A stretch of DNA of 64,000 nucleotides from an uncultured Cytophagales bacterium (GTDB lineage Bacteria; Bacteroidota; Bacteroidia; Cytophagales; Thermoflexibacteraceae). The notes beneath the pieces are model-generated. The model worked only from the letters and a program-made list of their open reading frames with translations. It was not told the DNA's origin and did no database searches. Location: the NCBI GenBank assembly GCA_938039675.1, contig CALHUI010000007.1:310001-374000 (forward strand), written 5' to 3'. The position numbers were made by a program, and so were the translations under genes. Positions 39,655-49,887 of the stretch are shown here, piece by piece. Positions within the stretch are counted from its first letter, which is position 1, and each line of letters opens with the position of its first letter.

Positions 39655-40436
39655 TGGTCTTGTTTTTGGCTGTCAATCCATGCTGCCAATATGCCCTGAT
39701 GCCCGCAGGCAAATGTACGGTGCGTGCAAAGGCTGCCTAATAAATCGGTTAGTTTTTTCATGTAATGCGGACGAATGACGCGGTCATACTCGCCCGTAAC
39801 TATCTGCACCTGAGGCCTGTACAGATGCACCAATCGACTGATAGCCTGCAAGCTCGGCTCTAAGTAGCGATACAGCATCCATGTATTGTACACTCGTTTG
39901 CGCAGTGCAGGCGTGCGCATCTGTTGCTGTGCCAATTTGGCAAGCATCGGGTGCAGCAGGCGGCGTTTATTGAGTGCCCGAACGCTGTAATGAAAAACAT
40001 TGGCATTTTCGGATGTGATATACCGAAACAGGCCGTGCAGCAGTCTGTTGCGCGTAGCTACCCGATACCAAGCATTGGTTTTAATGCCGTCGGGTGCCAA
40101 CAACCACATCCGACCAATTTTCGGTGCAAACAACTCATAAGTTACCAGTGCAATGCGCCCGCCCATAGAAAACCCAATCAGGTCAAAACGGTCAATATTG
40201 TGTTTAGCCAAAAAATCAGCGACTAACTGCTGCCAATTCTCGCGCAGCAAAGGTTGAGAAGGTTCAGGCCAGTGGCTTTCTCCGTGAAAAAAAAGGTCAA
40301 TTGCATAAATTGTGTATTGGGGGAAGGCATCGGATAGGGGCGCAAAGAAACTGCTGTCCTGCCCGAAACCATGAAAAGCCATTAAAACCTGCTGCCCTGA
40401 ACCAAATGTTCCGTAATGCAGATAAGGCTTTGCCAT
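39651..40436 (-). CDS. Alpha/beta hydrolase
   Basis: QQVLMAFHGFGQDSSFF...FDLIGFSMGGRIALVTYE. Confidence 0.85.
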   Translation of the reverse strand: MAKPYLHYGTFGSGQQVLMAFHGFGQDSSFFAPLSDAFPQYTIYAIDLFFHGESHWPEPSQPLLRENWQQLVADFLAKHNIDRFDLIGFSMGGRIALVTYELFAPKIGRMWLLAPDGIKTNAWYRVATRNRLLHGLFRYITSENANVFHYSVRALNKRRLLHPMLAKLAQQQMRTPALRKRVYNTWMLYRYLEPSLQAISRLVHLYRPQVQIVTGEYDRVIRPHYMKKLTDLLGSLCTHRTFACGHQGILAAWIDSQKQDH

Positions 40437-40467
40437 TGTTTTTACGGCAAATATAAACCCGCTGCCT

Positions 40468-40647
40468 TTATCCGGCCATTTTGTTAATCCGTCTGCGCTT
40501 TCGCACGGCTGGTTTCCCTATGCGGCTTCGCACGTAGAGGTCGGTCATATCATCCTGTATGCGGACATACTGCTTGTTGCGCATGACAATAATTTGCTGT
40601 CGCTCGGCAGCCGTACGCTCTTTTTCAGATGAATAAACAGTCTCCAT
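40468..40647 (-). CDS. Small basic hypothetical protein (59 aa), not in the ORF track
   Basis: METVYSSEKERTAAERQQIIVMRNKQYVRIQDDMTDLYVRSRIGKPAVRKRRRINKMAG*; divergent from the S24 regulator. Confidence 0.5.
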   Translation of the reverse strand: METVYSSEKERTAAERQQIIVMRNKQYVRIQDDMTDLYVRSRIGKPAVRKRRRINKMAG

Positions 40648-40755
40648 GGTTGTTTAAATATTGATATAAATATTCATTTTCGGCAAGAAATACAGGCAGT
40701 TAGAAGCCCGAAGACTTGCGTATATTTAATTATTTACTTATTTTTGTCCAATAAA

Positions 40756-40799
40756 CTTAATTATTAAGGATTTAAGAATCAATTTTTATTAATAAAAAT
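40756..40799. promoter_or_regulatory. Candidate operator region: 13-bp dyad CTTAATTATTAAG (40756-40768) and 18-bp perfect palindrome ATTTTTATTAATAAAAAT (40782-40799)
   Basis: Inverted repeats read base by base in the 165-bp divergent intergenic region, directly upstream of the S24 regulator ATG (40813). Confidence 0.45.
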
Positions 40800-40812
40800 A
40801 TTTAAAAAATTT

Positions 40813-41592
40813 ATGGAGGGAGCAGTTAGTCAGCGGTTAATAGAAATTATCGGGCACTTTGCCGATGGGAACGAAAAGCGCTTTGCAGAATCGATAGGTG
40901 TAAAACCTGCGGTTATCAATAACTACACTAAAGGCAAGCAACAGAGCAAACCCGGATTTGAAGTGCTGCAAAAAATAGCTGCTACCTACCCCACGCTTAA
41001 TATTGAATGGATTTTAAGCGGCAATGGGCACATGCTGAAACGCACAACGGAACATAAGCAAATTGTGCTGTTGCCACAACAAACATCGGCTGATATTGTG
41101 GCTGTGCCTGTAATTAACCGCCGTGCCGCTGCTAATTATTTGTTAGGGTATCAAACACAAGAGTATTTTGAAGAATTGGACGTTATCAATCTGCCTCGCA
41201 GTTTTGTCAAAGGCAAGCAATGCTATGCACTGCAAGTAACCGGAGACAGTATGGAGCCAACCTTATATGAAAACGACTATCTGATTTGCCACCTGATAGA
41301 CCGCAGCGAGTGGGAATATTTGGACGAAGGGCAGGTTTGCGTAGTGGTTTCCGAAAGAGGTTTGCAGGTAAAACGCATAAAAAACAAACTCCACAGCCAA
41401 TACCTCACCCTTGTTTCCGATAACCCCAAACATCCGCCGTTTGATATGGAGCACAGCGAGGTAATGGAGATATGGAAGGTAAACTGGCGGCTTACCGACC
41501 GATTAAGCCCTGCTTCCGAAGACCTTAACAGCCGCATAGCACAGTTGGAGGCGCGATTGGAGCGGGTAGAAAAACAACGAGCAAATAGCTGA
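40813..41592 (+). CDS. XRE-HTH / S24 peptidase-like (LexA/CI-type) transcriptional regulator
   Basis: HTH GNEKRFAESIGVKPAVINNYTKGKQQ; S24 dyad VTGDSMEPTLYENDYLICHL (Ser) and VVVSERGLQVKRIK (Lys). Confidence 0.88.
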   Translation: MEGAVSQRLIEIIGHFADGNEKRFAESIGVKPAVINNYTKGKQQSKPGFEVLQKIAATYPTLNIEWILSGNGHMLKRTTEHKQIVLLPQQTSADIVAVPVINRRAAANYLLGYQTQEYFEELDVINLPRSFVKGKQCYALQVTGDSMEPTLYENDYLICHLIDRSEWEYLDEGQVCVVVSERGLQVKRIKNKLHSQYLTLVSDNPKHPPFDMEHSEVMEIWKVNWRLTDRLSPASEDLNSRIAQLEARLERVEKQRANS

Positions 41593-41629
41593 TTTTGGTT
41601 AATTTTGCCCTTTAAGCCGGCATCCAATT

Positions 41630-42448
41630 ATGCAAAAATCTCCAGCGGCAAACTATGCCGACTTAACTATCTATCTGGATTCCAAGCACTTGAAATTTGA
41701 GAAAAGGATAGACCTTTTTTTTCCGCATGGTCACCGGGCAGATGCACAAGCCTGCCTGCTCATTGTTAACGACGGACAGGACGCACAAGCTTTGCATCTT
41801 CGCGAAACTTTACACAAACTGACAGCCAAAAAAGCCATCCGACCTACCATTATAGCCGCTATACATGCCACAGAACGCATTCAGGAATACGGCACAGCCA
41901 ACATCCTCGATTATGCCAAGCGCGGCAGCAAGGCACATCTGTACACTACCTTTTTGATAGAAGAGTTGATGCCAGCACTTGAACAGCGTTTTGTGCTTGC
42001 TCAACAAGCCGACTGTCGGGCTATATTCGGCTGTTCACTGGGTGGCCTTTCCGCATTTGATATTGCATGGCATCATTCGTGGCTGTTTGGGCGCGTGGGG
42101 GTTTGCTCCGGTGCTTTTTGGTGGCGCAAACACTCCGCCAATGACAGTTTTGCCAATTCCGACCGCATTATTCATGCAGTTGTACGCAACAGTCATTATA
42201 AGCGCGGGTTAAAATTTTGGTTTGAAGCCGGCACGGATGATGAAAAGGAAGACCGCAACAATAACGGAATTATTGACGCCATAGACGATACACTTGACCT
42301 AATTGGCGAACTGCATCACAAAGGATATAATACCTTGACAGACGTGCGCTACTTAGAAATACAAGGTGGGCAGCACAACCAGCGCACATGGGCAAAGGCT
42401 TTCCCCGATTTTATGCTGTGGGCTTTCGAACATTTGCCGAATACCTGA
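41630..42448 (+). CDS. Alpha/beta-hydrolase esterase (esterase D family-like)
   Basis: CRAIFGCSLGGLSAFDIAWHHSWLFGRVGVCSGAFWW. Confidence 0.82.
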   Translation: MQKSPAANYADLTIYLDSKHLKFEKRIDLFFPHGHRADAQACLLIVNDGQDAQALHLRETLHKLTAKKAIRPTIIAAIHATERIQEYGTANILDYAKRGSKAHLYTTFLIEELMPALEQRFVLAQQADCRAIFGCSLGGLSAFDIAWHHSWLFGRVGVCSGAFWWRKHSANDSFANSDRIIHAVVRNSHYKRGLKFWFEAGTDDEKEDRNNNGIIDAIDDTLDLIGELHHKGYNTLTDVRYLEIQGGQHNQRTWAKAFPDFMLWAFEHLPNT

Positions 42449-42525
42449 CGATTTGTCGCAAACTTATTTACCTGCACAATTGTTGTACTATGAGTTTAAA
42501 CTTATATAAAAAACATCTTTAAATT

Positions 42526-42846
42526 ATGGCAAAAGCTATTGAATTAACGGACAGCAATTTTGAACAATACATCAACGGCGACCGGCCTGTATTGGTAGAT
42601 TTTTGGGCAGAGTGGTGCGGCCCCTGCAAAATGATTGGCCCAACTATTGAGCAAATGGCTGCTGAACTGGAAGGTAAAGCCATTATCGGTAAGGTAAACG
42701 TAGATGAGCAATCGCGAATTCCGGCTATTTTTGATATTCGCAGCATCCCTACGCTGATGGTATTTAAGAACGGTCAAGTAGTAGCCAAAAAAATAGGTGC
42801 TGCTCCCAAAAGTGAGCTGGTAAAATTGCTCGAGCCACATATGTAA
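42526..42846 (+). CDS. trxA: Thioredoxin
   Basis: VLVDFWAEWCGPCKMIGPTIEQMA (WCGPC). Confidence 0.97.
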   Translation: MAKAIELTDSNFEQYINGDRPVLVDFWAEWCGPCKMIGPTIEQMAAELEGKAIIGKVNVDEQSRIPAIFDIRSIPTLMVFKNGQVVAKKIGAAPKSELVKLLEPHM

Positions 42847-42864
42847 TTCTTGCTCCCCGATACT

Positions 42865-42905
42865 AAACATAAGTCATCCCGAAAAACTCAGGATGACTTA
42901 TGTTT
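42865..42905 (+). terminator. Rho-independent terminator after trxA
   Basis: 15-bp perfect stem AAACATAAGTCATCC / GGATGACTTATGTTT, 11-nt loop, followed by T-rich tail. Confidence 0.85.
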
Positions 42906-43062
42906 TTATTACTTAACCTATTAAGTAAGAGGTTAAATTTAAGTGCAAATACCTAAAATATTTATCACAAGTGCACAACAACACAAAAATCTTATGTATT
43001 AGTGTTCTTGTGGTAGACGAAACATCAAATAATGTGGTACGATATAATTTGCTCACCTATTA

Positions 43063-44544
43063 TTAATATGCCCGCGCAAATAATACGCGCTCTTTGGAAG
43101 GTTTGCCCGTCAGGATGCACTTGCCTTCTTCCTGCGGGTTGTCTAACGGAATGCAGCGGATAGTAGCTTTGGTTTCAGCTTTGATGCGCTCTTCGGTTTC
43201 GCCCGTGCCGTCCCAGTGGGCACTGATAAAGCCACCTTTGGTATCCAGCACTTGTTTAAACTCTTCGTAGCTGTCCACGCGGGTAATCATGCTGTCGCGG
43301 AAATTCTTGGCACGCTGGTAGATAGAATCGTGAATGGTGTCCAGCATTTTAGGCACATAGTCGTAAATGCTGTTCATGCCGATGATTTCTTTTGTTTTTG
43401 TATCGCGGCGGGCTACCTCTACGGTGTTGTTTTCCAAATCTTTCGGACCGATGGCAATACGCAGCGGAACGCCTTTCAGTTCCCATTCGGCAAACTTGAA
43501 GCCCGGCTTGTGCGTGTCGCGGCTATCGTGCTTGACGGAAATACTCGCTTTGCGCAACTGCTGTGCAATTTCGGCGGCTTTGGCATTAACGGCGTTCATT
43601 TCTTCATCGCTGCGGTAAATCGGTACGATGACAACCTGAATAGGGGCAAGATTCGGCGGCAGTACCAGACCGTCGTCGTCTGAATGTGCCATAATCAGCG
43701 CACCCATCAGGCGCGTACTCACGCCCCAGGAAGTACCCCAAACAAGGTCTTGCTTGCCTTCTTTGGTTGTAAAGCGCACATCAAAGGCTTTGGCGAAATT
43801 TTGCCCCAAAAAGTGCGAAGTACCCGCCTGCAATGCTTTGCCGTCTTGCATCAGTGCTTCAATGCAGTAGGTATCTACCGCGCCCGCAAAGCGTTCGTTG
43901 GCGGTTTTTACGCCTTTGATAACGGGCATTGCCATGTGTTTTTCGGCAAATTCAGCATACACATTCAGCATTTGTACGGTTTCTTCAACGGCTTCCTGCG
44001 CGGTGGCGTGTGCCGTGTGTCCTTCTTGCCAGAGGAACTCTGCGGTGCGCAAAAACAAGCGCGTGCGCATTTCCCAGCGAACCACGTTTGCCCACTGATT
44101 AATGAGCAGCGGCAGGTCGCGGTAGCTCTGAATCCAGTTGCGGTACGTGTTCCAGATAACCGTTTCAGATGTAGGGCGCACAATGAGTTCTTCTTCCAAC
44201 TTGGCTTCGGGGTCAACAATTACGCCGCTGCCGTCGGGTGCATTTTTAAGCCTGTAATGCGTAACAACGGCACATTCTTTGGCAAAACCTTCTACGTGCG
44301 AAGCCTCCTTGCTCAGGTACGACTTGGGGATAAAAAGCGGGAAATAGGCGTTCACGTGTCCGGTGTCTTTGAACATTTTATCCAACGTGTCGCGCATTTT
44401 TTCCCAGACGGTAAAGCCGTAGGGCTTAATCACCATGCAACCTTTAATGGATGAGTGTTCGGCAAGGTCTGCCTTTTTGACAAGTTCGTTGTACCAGCCC
44501 GAATAGTCTTCGCTGCGTTTAGGTAATGCTTTATTATTGCTCAT
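43063..44544 (-). CDS. proS: Prolyl-tRNA synthetase (ProS type 3)
   Basis: [44 protein letters not shown]...[57 protein letters not shown]. Confidence 0.97.
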   Translation of the reverse strand: MSNNKALPKRSEDYSGWYNELVKKADLAEHSSIKGCMVIKPYGFTVWEKMRDTLDKMFKDTGHVNAYFPLFIPKSYLSKEASHVEGFAKECAVVTHYRLKNAPDGSGVIVDPEAKLEEELIVRPTSETVIWNTYRNWIQSYRDLPLLINQWANVVRWEMRTRLFLRTAEFLWQEGHTAHATAQEAVEETVQMLNVYAEFAEKHMAMPVIKGVKTANERFAGAVDTYCIEALMQDGKALQAGTSHFLGQNFAKAFDVRFTTKEGKQDLVWGTSWGVSTRLMGALIMAHSDDDGLVLPPNLAPIQVVIVPIYRSDEEMNAVNAKAAEIAQQLRKASISVKHDSRDTHKPGFKFAEWELKGVPLRIAIGPKDLENNTVEVARRDTKTKEIIGMNSIYDYVPKMLDTIHDSIYQRAKNFRDSMITRVDSYEEFKQVLDTKGGFISAHWDGTGETEERIKAETKATIRCIPLDNPQEEGKCILTGKPSKERVLFARAY

Positions 44545-44579
44545 AGTGGCGTGCTTTCTTTGCGTGCAAAACTAAGTTG

Positions 44580-44611
44580 CAAAGTTAGGCTTTGCGGGGC
44601 AGATGCTCAAA
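44580..44611 (-). promoter_or_regulatory. Bacteroidota-type promoter TTTG-N20-TAACTTTG upstream of proS
   Basis: Minus strand TTTGAGCATCTGCCCCGCAAAGCCTAACTTTG. Confidence 0.6.
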
Positions 44612-44719
44612 TAGGAGATAGAATTAGTATATGGGCAGGTTTTCCGATACAAAAAGTTGTTCAAGCAAAATACAATCATAGCTGCGCCCACATGCAGATT
44701 TTGCCTGAAAATTGCTTGG

Positions 44720-45217
44720 CTACCTTACCTCAAAGCACCAACCTTTAGATTTTCGGAAGGCACGTTTATTATTTTGGATACTTCTTGTGGTAGAACTCCC
44801 AACACCCATTCCTATCACAAAGCCTTGCATGTAATTGAACTGCCTGCTGCCAAATAGTGGACTACCATACATGCAGCAACCCCGGCTCCGATCGCAATAT
44901 TGACCGTACTCCATAATAATGCCCTTCCTGCCGGATTTTTACGTGAAAGAAAACATAGCTTGTGTGTATTCCGGATTAATGGCATGTGGTGATGTCTCTG
45001 CACCGCCAAATGCCAATATAGGTTGTCCTTCCTGAGTAAACTGTAATATTCCCGATATACTTAAACCGGATCCATATTGCACTTCCAATAAATCCCCCTT
45101 AGATATAACACGGGTTCGCTTGCCTTTGGTAAGAATAATAGACTCTTGTGCTAAGGCAGAGAAACTGAAAGCGATGATTAGCGACAGGGTAATGGATAAC
45201 AAAACTTTGATTTTCAT
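44720..45217 (-). pseudogene. Frameshifted secreted/membrane hypothetical protein spread over three frames
   Basis: MKIKVLLSITLSLIIAFSFSALAQESIILTKGKRTRVISKGDLLEVQYG... / RKNPAGRALLWSTVNIAIGAGVAA / GSPLFGSRQFNYMQGFVIGMGVGSSTTRSIQNNKRAFRKSKGWCFEVR*; consecutive overlapping track ORFs 44939-45217, 44815-45009, 44720-44914. Confidence 0.45.
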
Positions 45218-45505
45218 AAAATTGATTGGTTTGAAGCAAAATATCAGCTTTTAGCCAGTAAAACAATAATTACTCAACCACCTTGATGGTTTTTTTGCAA
45301 AATAGTTTCTATATATTTCAACAATCTATCCGGCTATGCTGTCAATCATTTAAAATCGTCCACCCTTTGCCAATCAAGACTAATTTCAAATTGCGGTATT
45401 TTTTGCAATGCAGACGCGGAAGTCCGTAAATTAGCCACGTTGATTAGACATATTTTTTTTGCAAATCGTCAATCACCAATCACCACTTGTCAATCACAAA
45501 CGTTC

Positions 45506-48500
45506 ATGGATGCAATCATTGCATTTTCGGTGCGCAACAAACTGATTATCGGTTTGCTGATGCTTATCTGGGTGATTTGGGGGGTCTATTCGGCTACTAA
45601 AATTGCGCTGGATGCCGTGCCCGACATCACCAACAATCAGGTGCAGGTTATTACCCAATCGCCTTCGCTTTCCCCGCAAGAGGTAGAAAAATTTATCACT
45701 TTTCCCATAGAGTTGGCAATGGCAAACTTACAGCGCAAAGTGGAAATCCGTTCCATTTCGCGCTACGGGCTGTCGGTTGTTACCATTGTTTTTGAGGAAG
45801 ACATGGACATTTTGCAGGCACGCCAATTGGTAGCCGAACAGTTGCGCATTGCCGAAGCCAACATTCCGCCCGAATTCGGTAAACCCGAAATGATGCCGAT
45901 TACTACGGGTTTGGGCGAAATTTATCAATACGTTTTACAGGTGCAACCGGGCTACGAAAGTCGCTATTCGCCCATGGAATTGCGCACCATTCAAGATTGG
46001 TTGGTGAAACGCTACTTGGCGGGCATCCCCGGCATTGCCGATGTGAGCAGCTTCGGTGGCTTTGTAAAGCAATATGAAGTTTCCGTACTGCCCGACCGCC
46101 TGCGCAGTTTCGGTCTAACGCCTATGGATTTGTTCCGTGCTTTGCAGATGAACAATCAAAACACGGGCGGCAGCTACATGGAACGCGGGCAGCGGGCTTT
46201 CTACATCCGCGCCGAAGGGCTGGCACAAGGCATCGCCGATATTGAAAAAATTGTCGTTACGCGAAAAGGCAACCTGCCCGTGCTGGTGCGCGATGTGGCA
46301 ACCGTGCAGTTGGGTTTTGCCCCGCGATTCGGCGCCATGACCAAAGACGGCAAAGGTGAGGTTGTTGGCGGCATTACGCTCATGCTCAAAGGCGCAAACT
46401 CTTCCGATGCCATTGCCAACGTGAAGGCACGCGTGGCACAGGTGCAAAAAATTCTGCCCGAAGGCATCCGCATAGAGCCTTACTTAGACCGCAGCGTTTT
46501 GGTAGAAAAAACTATCCGAACGGTGGCGCGAAATTTGACCGAAGGCGGCTTGATTGTTATTGCCGTGCTGGTGCTGATGCTGGGCAATTTACGGGCGGGC
46601 TTGGTCGTGGCTTCCGTGATTCCGCTGTCGTTCCTTTTTGCGCTGGGTATGATGGACTTTTTTGGCGTTTCCGCCAATCTGATGAGCTTAGGCGCGATAG
46701 ACTTCGGGCTGATTGTGGACGGGGCAATCATCATTGTAGAGGCGATGATGCACCGCCTGCACGGCGGCGACTTACCACATCGGCTCACTAAGTCCCAAAT
46801 GGATGAGCAAGTGATTCTGACCGCTGCCAAAATTCGCCGTTCGGCAGCCTTCGGCGAACTGATTATCCTGATGGTTTACCTGCCGATTCTGGCACTGACC
46901 GGCATTGAGGGCAAAATGTTCAAGCCGATGGCGCAAACCGTAGGCTTTGCCATTTTCGGGGCGTTGTTGCTCTCTTTTACCTACGTGCCGATGGCTTCCG
47001 CGCTGTTTTTATCCAAACATACGGTCAAGAAGGTTAATTTTTCCGACCGCATGGTTGAGTGGCTGCACGGCTTCTATCGCCCCGTGTTGTTGGTGGCTTT
47101 GCGCCACAAGGCACTTTTCCTCACGCTGATTGCGGCAATATTTGCGGGCTGTTTGTGGCTGTTTTCGCGCATGGGTGGCGAGTTCATCCCGACGCTGGAC
47201 GAGGGCGACCTTGCTTGCCAGCAGGTAGTGCCCGTTGGTACGTCGCTGTCGGAAAGCGTGCGCACATCGTTAGAAATGCAGAAAATTCTGCTCAAACATT
47301 TTCCCGATGAGGTAAAAACCATTGTTGCCAAAACGGGTTCGGCAGAAATTCCCACTGACCCGATGGGCGTGGAAGACTCTGACATAGCTATTGTGATGCA
47401 CCCCCGAGAGCAATGGAAGAAAGCCCGAGACCGTGAAACCATTTCCAACCTGATGAAAGCCAAACTTGCCGAATACATGCCTTGGGTGAGCTACGAATTT
47501 ACGCAGCCTATTCAGTTGCGTTTCAACGAACTGATGACGGGCGTAAAAAGCGACGTTGCCATCAAAATTTTTGGCGAATATTTGGACGTGCTGGCGGAAA
47601 AAGGTGCAGAGGCTGCCCGATTGATTGCCAAAATTCAGGGTGCGGGCGATGTGCGCGTAGAACAAACCGAAGGAATGCCGCAGTTGGTCGTGCGCTATAA
47701 GCGCGATAAAGTGGCACAATACGGGCTTTCAATAGAAGAACTGAACCGCACCGTGCAAATTGCCTTTGCAGGGCTTGCCGCAGGAACGGTTTACGAAGGC
47801 GAGCGGCGTTTTGATTTGATAGCAAGGCTGCCGCAACAGATGCGCCACCGGCTCAACGACATTGCCAATTTGTACGTCAATTTGCCCGACGGCAATCAGG
47901 TACTGCTCAGAGAAGTAGCCGATATTGTGGAAGAACAGGGCGTTTCGCTCATCACCCGCGAGGATACGCGGCGCCGCATTGTCATTGGCGTAAACGTCCG
48001 CAACCGCGACGTGGAATCGTTCATCGGTGAGGTGGAAAAAACGCTGGCAAGCCGTCTGAAACTGCCGCCCGGGTACAGCATCGTGTACGGCGGTCAGTTT
48101 GAAAACTTGCAGGCGGCAAAGGCGCGTTTGAGCGTTGCCGTTCCCGCCGCGCTGGGGCTGATTCTGATTCTGTTGTATTTTACTTTTACTTCCATTCGGC
48201 AGTCGTTGCTCATCTTTTCCGCCGTTCCGCTGGCGGCTATCGGCGGTATTTTGGCGCTATGGTTGCGCGATATGCCTTTCAGCATTTCGGCGGGTGTCGG
48301 CTTTATTGCCCTGTTTGGCGTTGCCGTACTGAACGGCATTGTGCTTATCGGGCAGTTTAACCACCTCAAACACGAGGGCATCGGCGATATTCGCAGCCGC
48401 GTGCTGGAAGGTACGCACATCCGTTTCCGCCCGATTCTGACTACGGCGATGGTAGCGGCATTGGGCTTTCTGCCGATGGCAACATCCACACAGGCGGGGG

Positions 48501-48655
48501 CAGAGGTGCAAAAACCGCTGGCAACCGTTGTTATCGGCGGGCTGATAACCGCTTTGTTACTTACTTTGTTGGTGCTGCCCGTTTTGTATGAATGGGCAGA
48601 GCGTACTTTTGAACGCTCAACAGAAAAAATTAATCCATCCGACAACCATGCATAA
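45506..48655 (+). CDS. CusA/CzcA family heavy-metal efflux RND permease
   Basis: MDAIIAFSVRNKLIIGLLMLIWVIWGVYSATKIALDAVPDITNNQVQVITQSPSLSPQEVEKFITFPIE; HME-RND architecture. Confidence 0.94.
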   Translation: MDAIIAFSVRNKLIIGLLMLIWVIWGVYSATKIALDAVPDITNNQVQVITQSPSLSPQEVEKFITFPIELAMANLQRKVEIRSISRYGLSVVTIVFEEDMDILQARQLVAEQLRIAEANIPPEFGKPEMMPITTGLGEIYQYVLQVQPGYESRYSPMELRTIQDWLVKRYLAGIPGIADVSSFGGFVKQYEVSVLPDRLRSFGLTPMDLFRALQMNNQNTGGSYMERGQRAFYIRAEGLAQGIADIEKIVVTRKGNLPVLVRDVATVQLGFAPRFGAMTKDGKGEVVGGITLMLKGANSSDAIANVKARVAQVQKILPEGIRIEPYLDRSVLVEKTIRTVARNLTEGGLIVIAVLVLMLGNLRAGLVVASVIPLSFLFALGMMDFFGVSANLMSLGAIDFGLIVDGAIIIVEAMMHRLHGGDLPHRLTKSQMDEQVILTAAKIRRSAAFGELIILMVYLPILALTGIEGKMFKPMAQTVGFAIFGALLLSFTYVPMASALFLSKHTVKKVNFSDRMVEWLHGFYRPVLLVALRHKALFLTLIAAIFAGCLWLFSRMGGEFIPTLDEGDLACQQVVPVGTSLSESVRTSLEMQKILLKHFPDEVKTIVAKTGSAEIPTDPMGVEDSDIAIVMHPREQWKKARDRETISNLMKAKLAEYMPWVSYEFTQPIQLRFNELMTGVKSDVAIKIFGEYLDVLAEKGAEAARLIAKIQGAGDVRVEQTEGMPQLVVRYKRDKVAQYGLSIEELNRTVQIAFAGLAAGTVYEGERRFDLIARLPQQMRHRLNDIANLYVNLPDGNQVLLREVADIVEEQGVSLITREDTRRRIVIGVNVRNRDVESFIGEVEKTLASRLKLPPGYSIVYGGQFENLQAAKARLSVAVPAALGLILILLYFTFTSIRQSLLIFSAVPLAAIGGILALWLRDMPFSISAGVGFIALFGVAVLNGIVLIGQFNHLKHEGIGDIRSRVLEGTHIRFRPILTTAMVAALGFLPMATSTQAGAEVQKPLATVVIGGLITALLLTLLVLPVLYEWAERTFERSTEKINPSDNHA

Positions 48656-49793
48656 AATTTTGTATGTATTGCTGTTGCCTGTCGTTTGGGCTTGTTCCGA
48701 TAAACAGGAAACCAATGCCGTGCAAACAAGCACTCCGCAAAAAACACCCGCAACATCGGTAACGCTTAGCCGACAGCAAGCAGAGCAGGCAGGCATCCGC
48801 TGGGATACGCTGCAACGGCGCAACATCGGTATTGCCGTAGCCGCCAACGGCACGTTGGAAGTACCCCCGTCCGATAATATTTCCATCACAGCCGTAATGG
48901 GCGGTATTGTTAAAAAAACCGACCTTTTGGCGGGCATGACCATCAAAAAAGGCGACGTACTGGCAGTGCTTGAACACCCCGATTACATCCGCTTGCAACA
49001 GAACTATCTGGAAGCCCGCAACCAGCTGACCTACGCCGAAAAAGAGTTGCGCCGTCAGGAAGAGCTGGTAGCCGCCAACGCCACCGCCGCACAAAAGCAG
49101 GAAGCAGCGGAAAATGCCTACAACGCCGCCCGCATACAGGTGCGCAGTTTGGGCAGCCAATTGGAAATGCTTGGCGTGGATATGGCAGCACTCAATCGGG
49201 GCGATATTCAGTCGCAGGTAGTCATCAGAGCACCTATCAGTGGCAATGTTACCGAAGTGGGTATTAATACGGGAAAGTTCATAGCCGCCAACGAAATGAT
49301 TTGTAAAATCATCAGCCAAGAACATTTACATGTGGTGTTGAAAGTTTTTGAACGCGACGTATTGAAAGTGCGTGTTGGGCAGCCCGTAACGGTGCGTGTT
49401 ATGGGTGCTGAAAAAGAATATCAAGGGAAAATTATTTTGGTCAATCGCGCCTTTGACAATGTCAGCAAAAGCATACAAGTGCAAGCACATCTGAACCGCG
49501 ATGACGTTACGCTCAAACCCGGCATGTTTGTAGAAGCGCAAATTCATACTAACGACGTGCTGTCCGAATCGCTACCCGATGATGCGCTCATCCAAGAAGA
49601 CGACCGTTGGTATGCCTTCGCCCTAAAAGAGGAAACACACGACAGCTTTACCTTTGAAAAAGTTTCGGTAGAAAAAGTAACTTCCGAAAGCGGCTTTTCG
49701 GCAATCGTCGTTCCGCCGCAGTGGAAAGGTAAGCCTTTTGTACAGTCGGGTGTATATTATCTCATCTCTACTATGAACAAAGAGAGCGAGTGA
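48648..49793 (+). CDS. RND efflux periplasmic adaptor (CusB/CzcB-like)
   Basis: Lipoprotein-like MHKILYVLLLPVVWAC; barrel-sandwich ILAVLEHPDYIRLQQNYLEA...VVIRAPISGNVTEVGINTGKFI; overlaps the RND stop. Confidence 0.92.
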   Translation: MHKILYVLLLPVVWACSDKQETNAVQTSTPQKTPATSVTLSRQQAEQAGIRWDTLQRRNIGIAVAANGTLEVPPSDNISITAVMGGIVKKTDLLAGMTIKKGDVLAVLEHPDYIRLQQNYLEARNQLTYAEKELRRQEELVAANATAAQKQEAAENAYNAARIQVRSLGSQLEMLGVDMAALNRGDIQSQVVIRAPISGNVTEVGINTGKFIAANEMICKIISQEHLHVVLKVFERDVLKVRVGQPVTVRVMGAEKEYQGKIILVNRAFDNVSKSIQVQAHLNRDDVTLKPGMFVEAQIHTNDVLSESLPDDALIQEDDRWYAFALKEETHDSFTFEKVSVEKVTSESGFSAIVVPPQWKGKPFVQSGVYYLISTMNKESE

Positions 49794-49836
49794 TTTCATC
49801 GTATTTTAGCGAAGTAAAAGATATAGGCGCATATTG

Positions 49837-49866
49837 TGTAAAGACAGGGTACGCCCTGCCTCCACA
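49837..49866. repeat. Short imperfect palindrome (candidate REP-like element)
   Basis: TGTAAAGACAGGGTACGCCCTGCCTCCACA; core CAGGG-TACG-CCCTG. Confidence 0.35.
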
Positions 49867-49887
49867 GGAAAGGTCAGAAAATAAAAA

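Noticed and set aside
42905-42945. Inverted repeat TTAACCT...AGGTTAA after the trxA terminator
   Set aside because: Only 7 bp, AT-rich, no associated gene; likely chance.
43684-44454. 256-aa plus-strand ORF antisense to proS
   Set aside because: Shadow ORF with no recognisable motif; proS certain.
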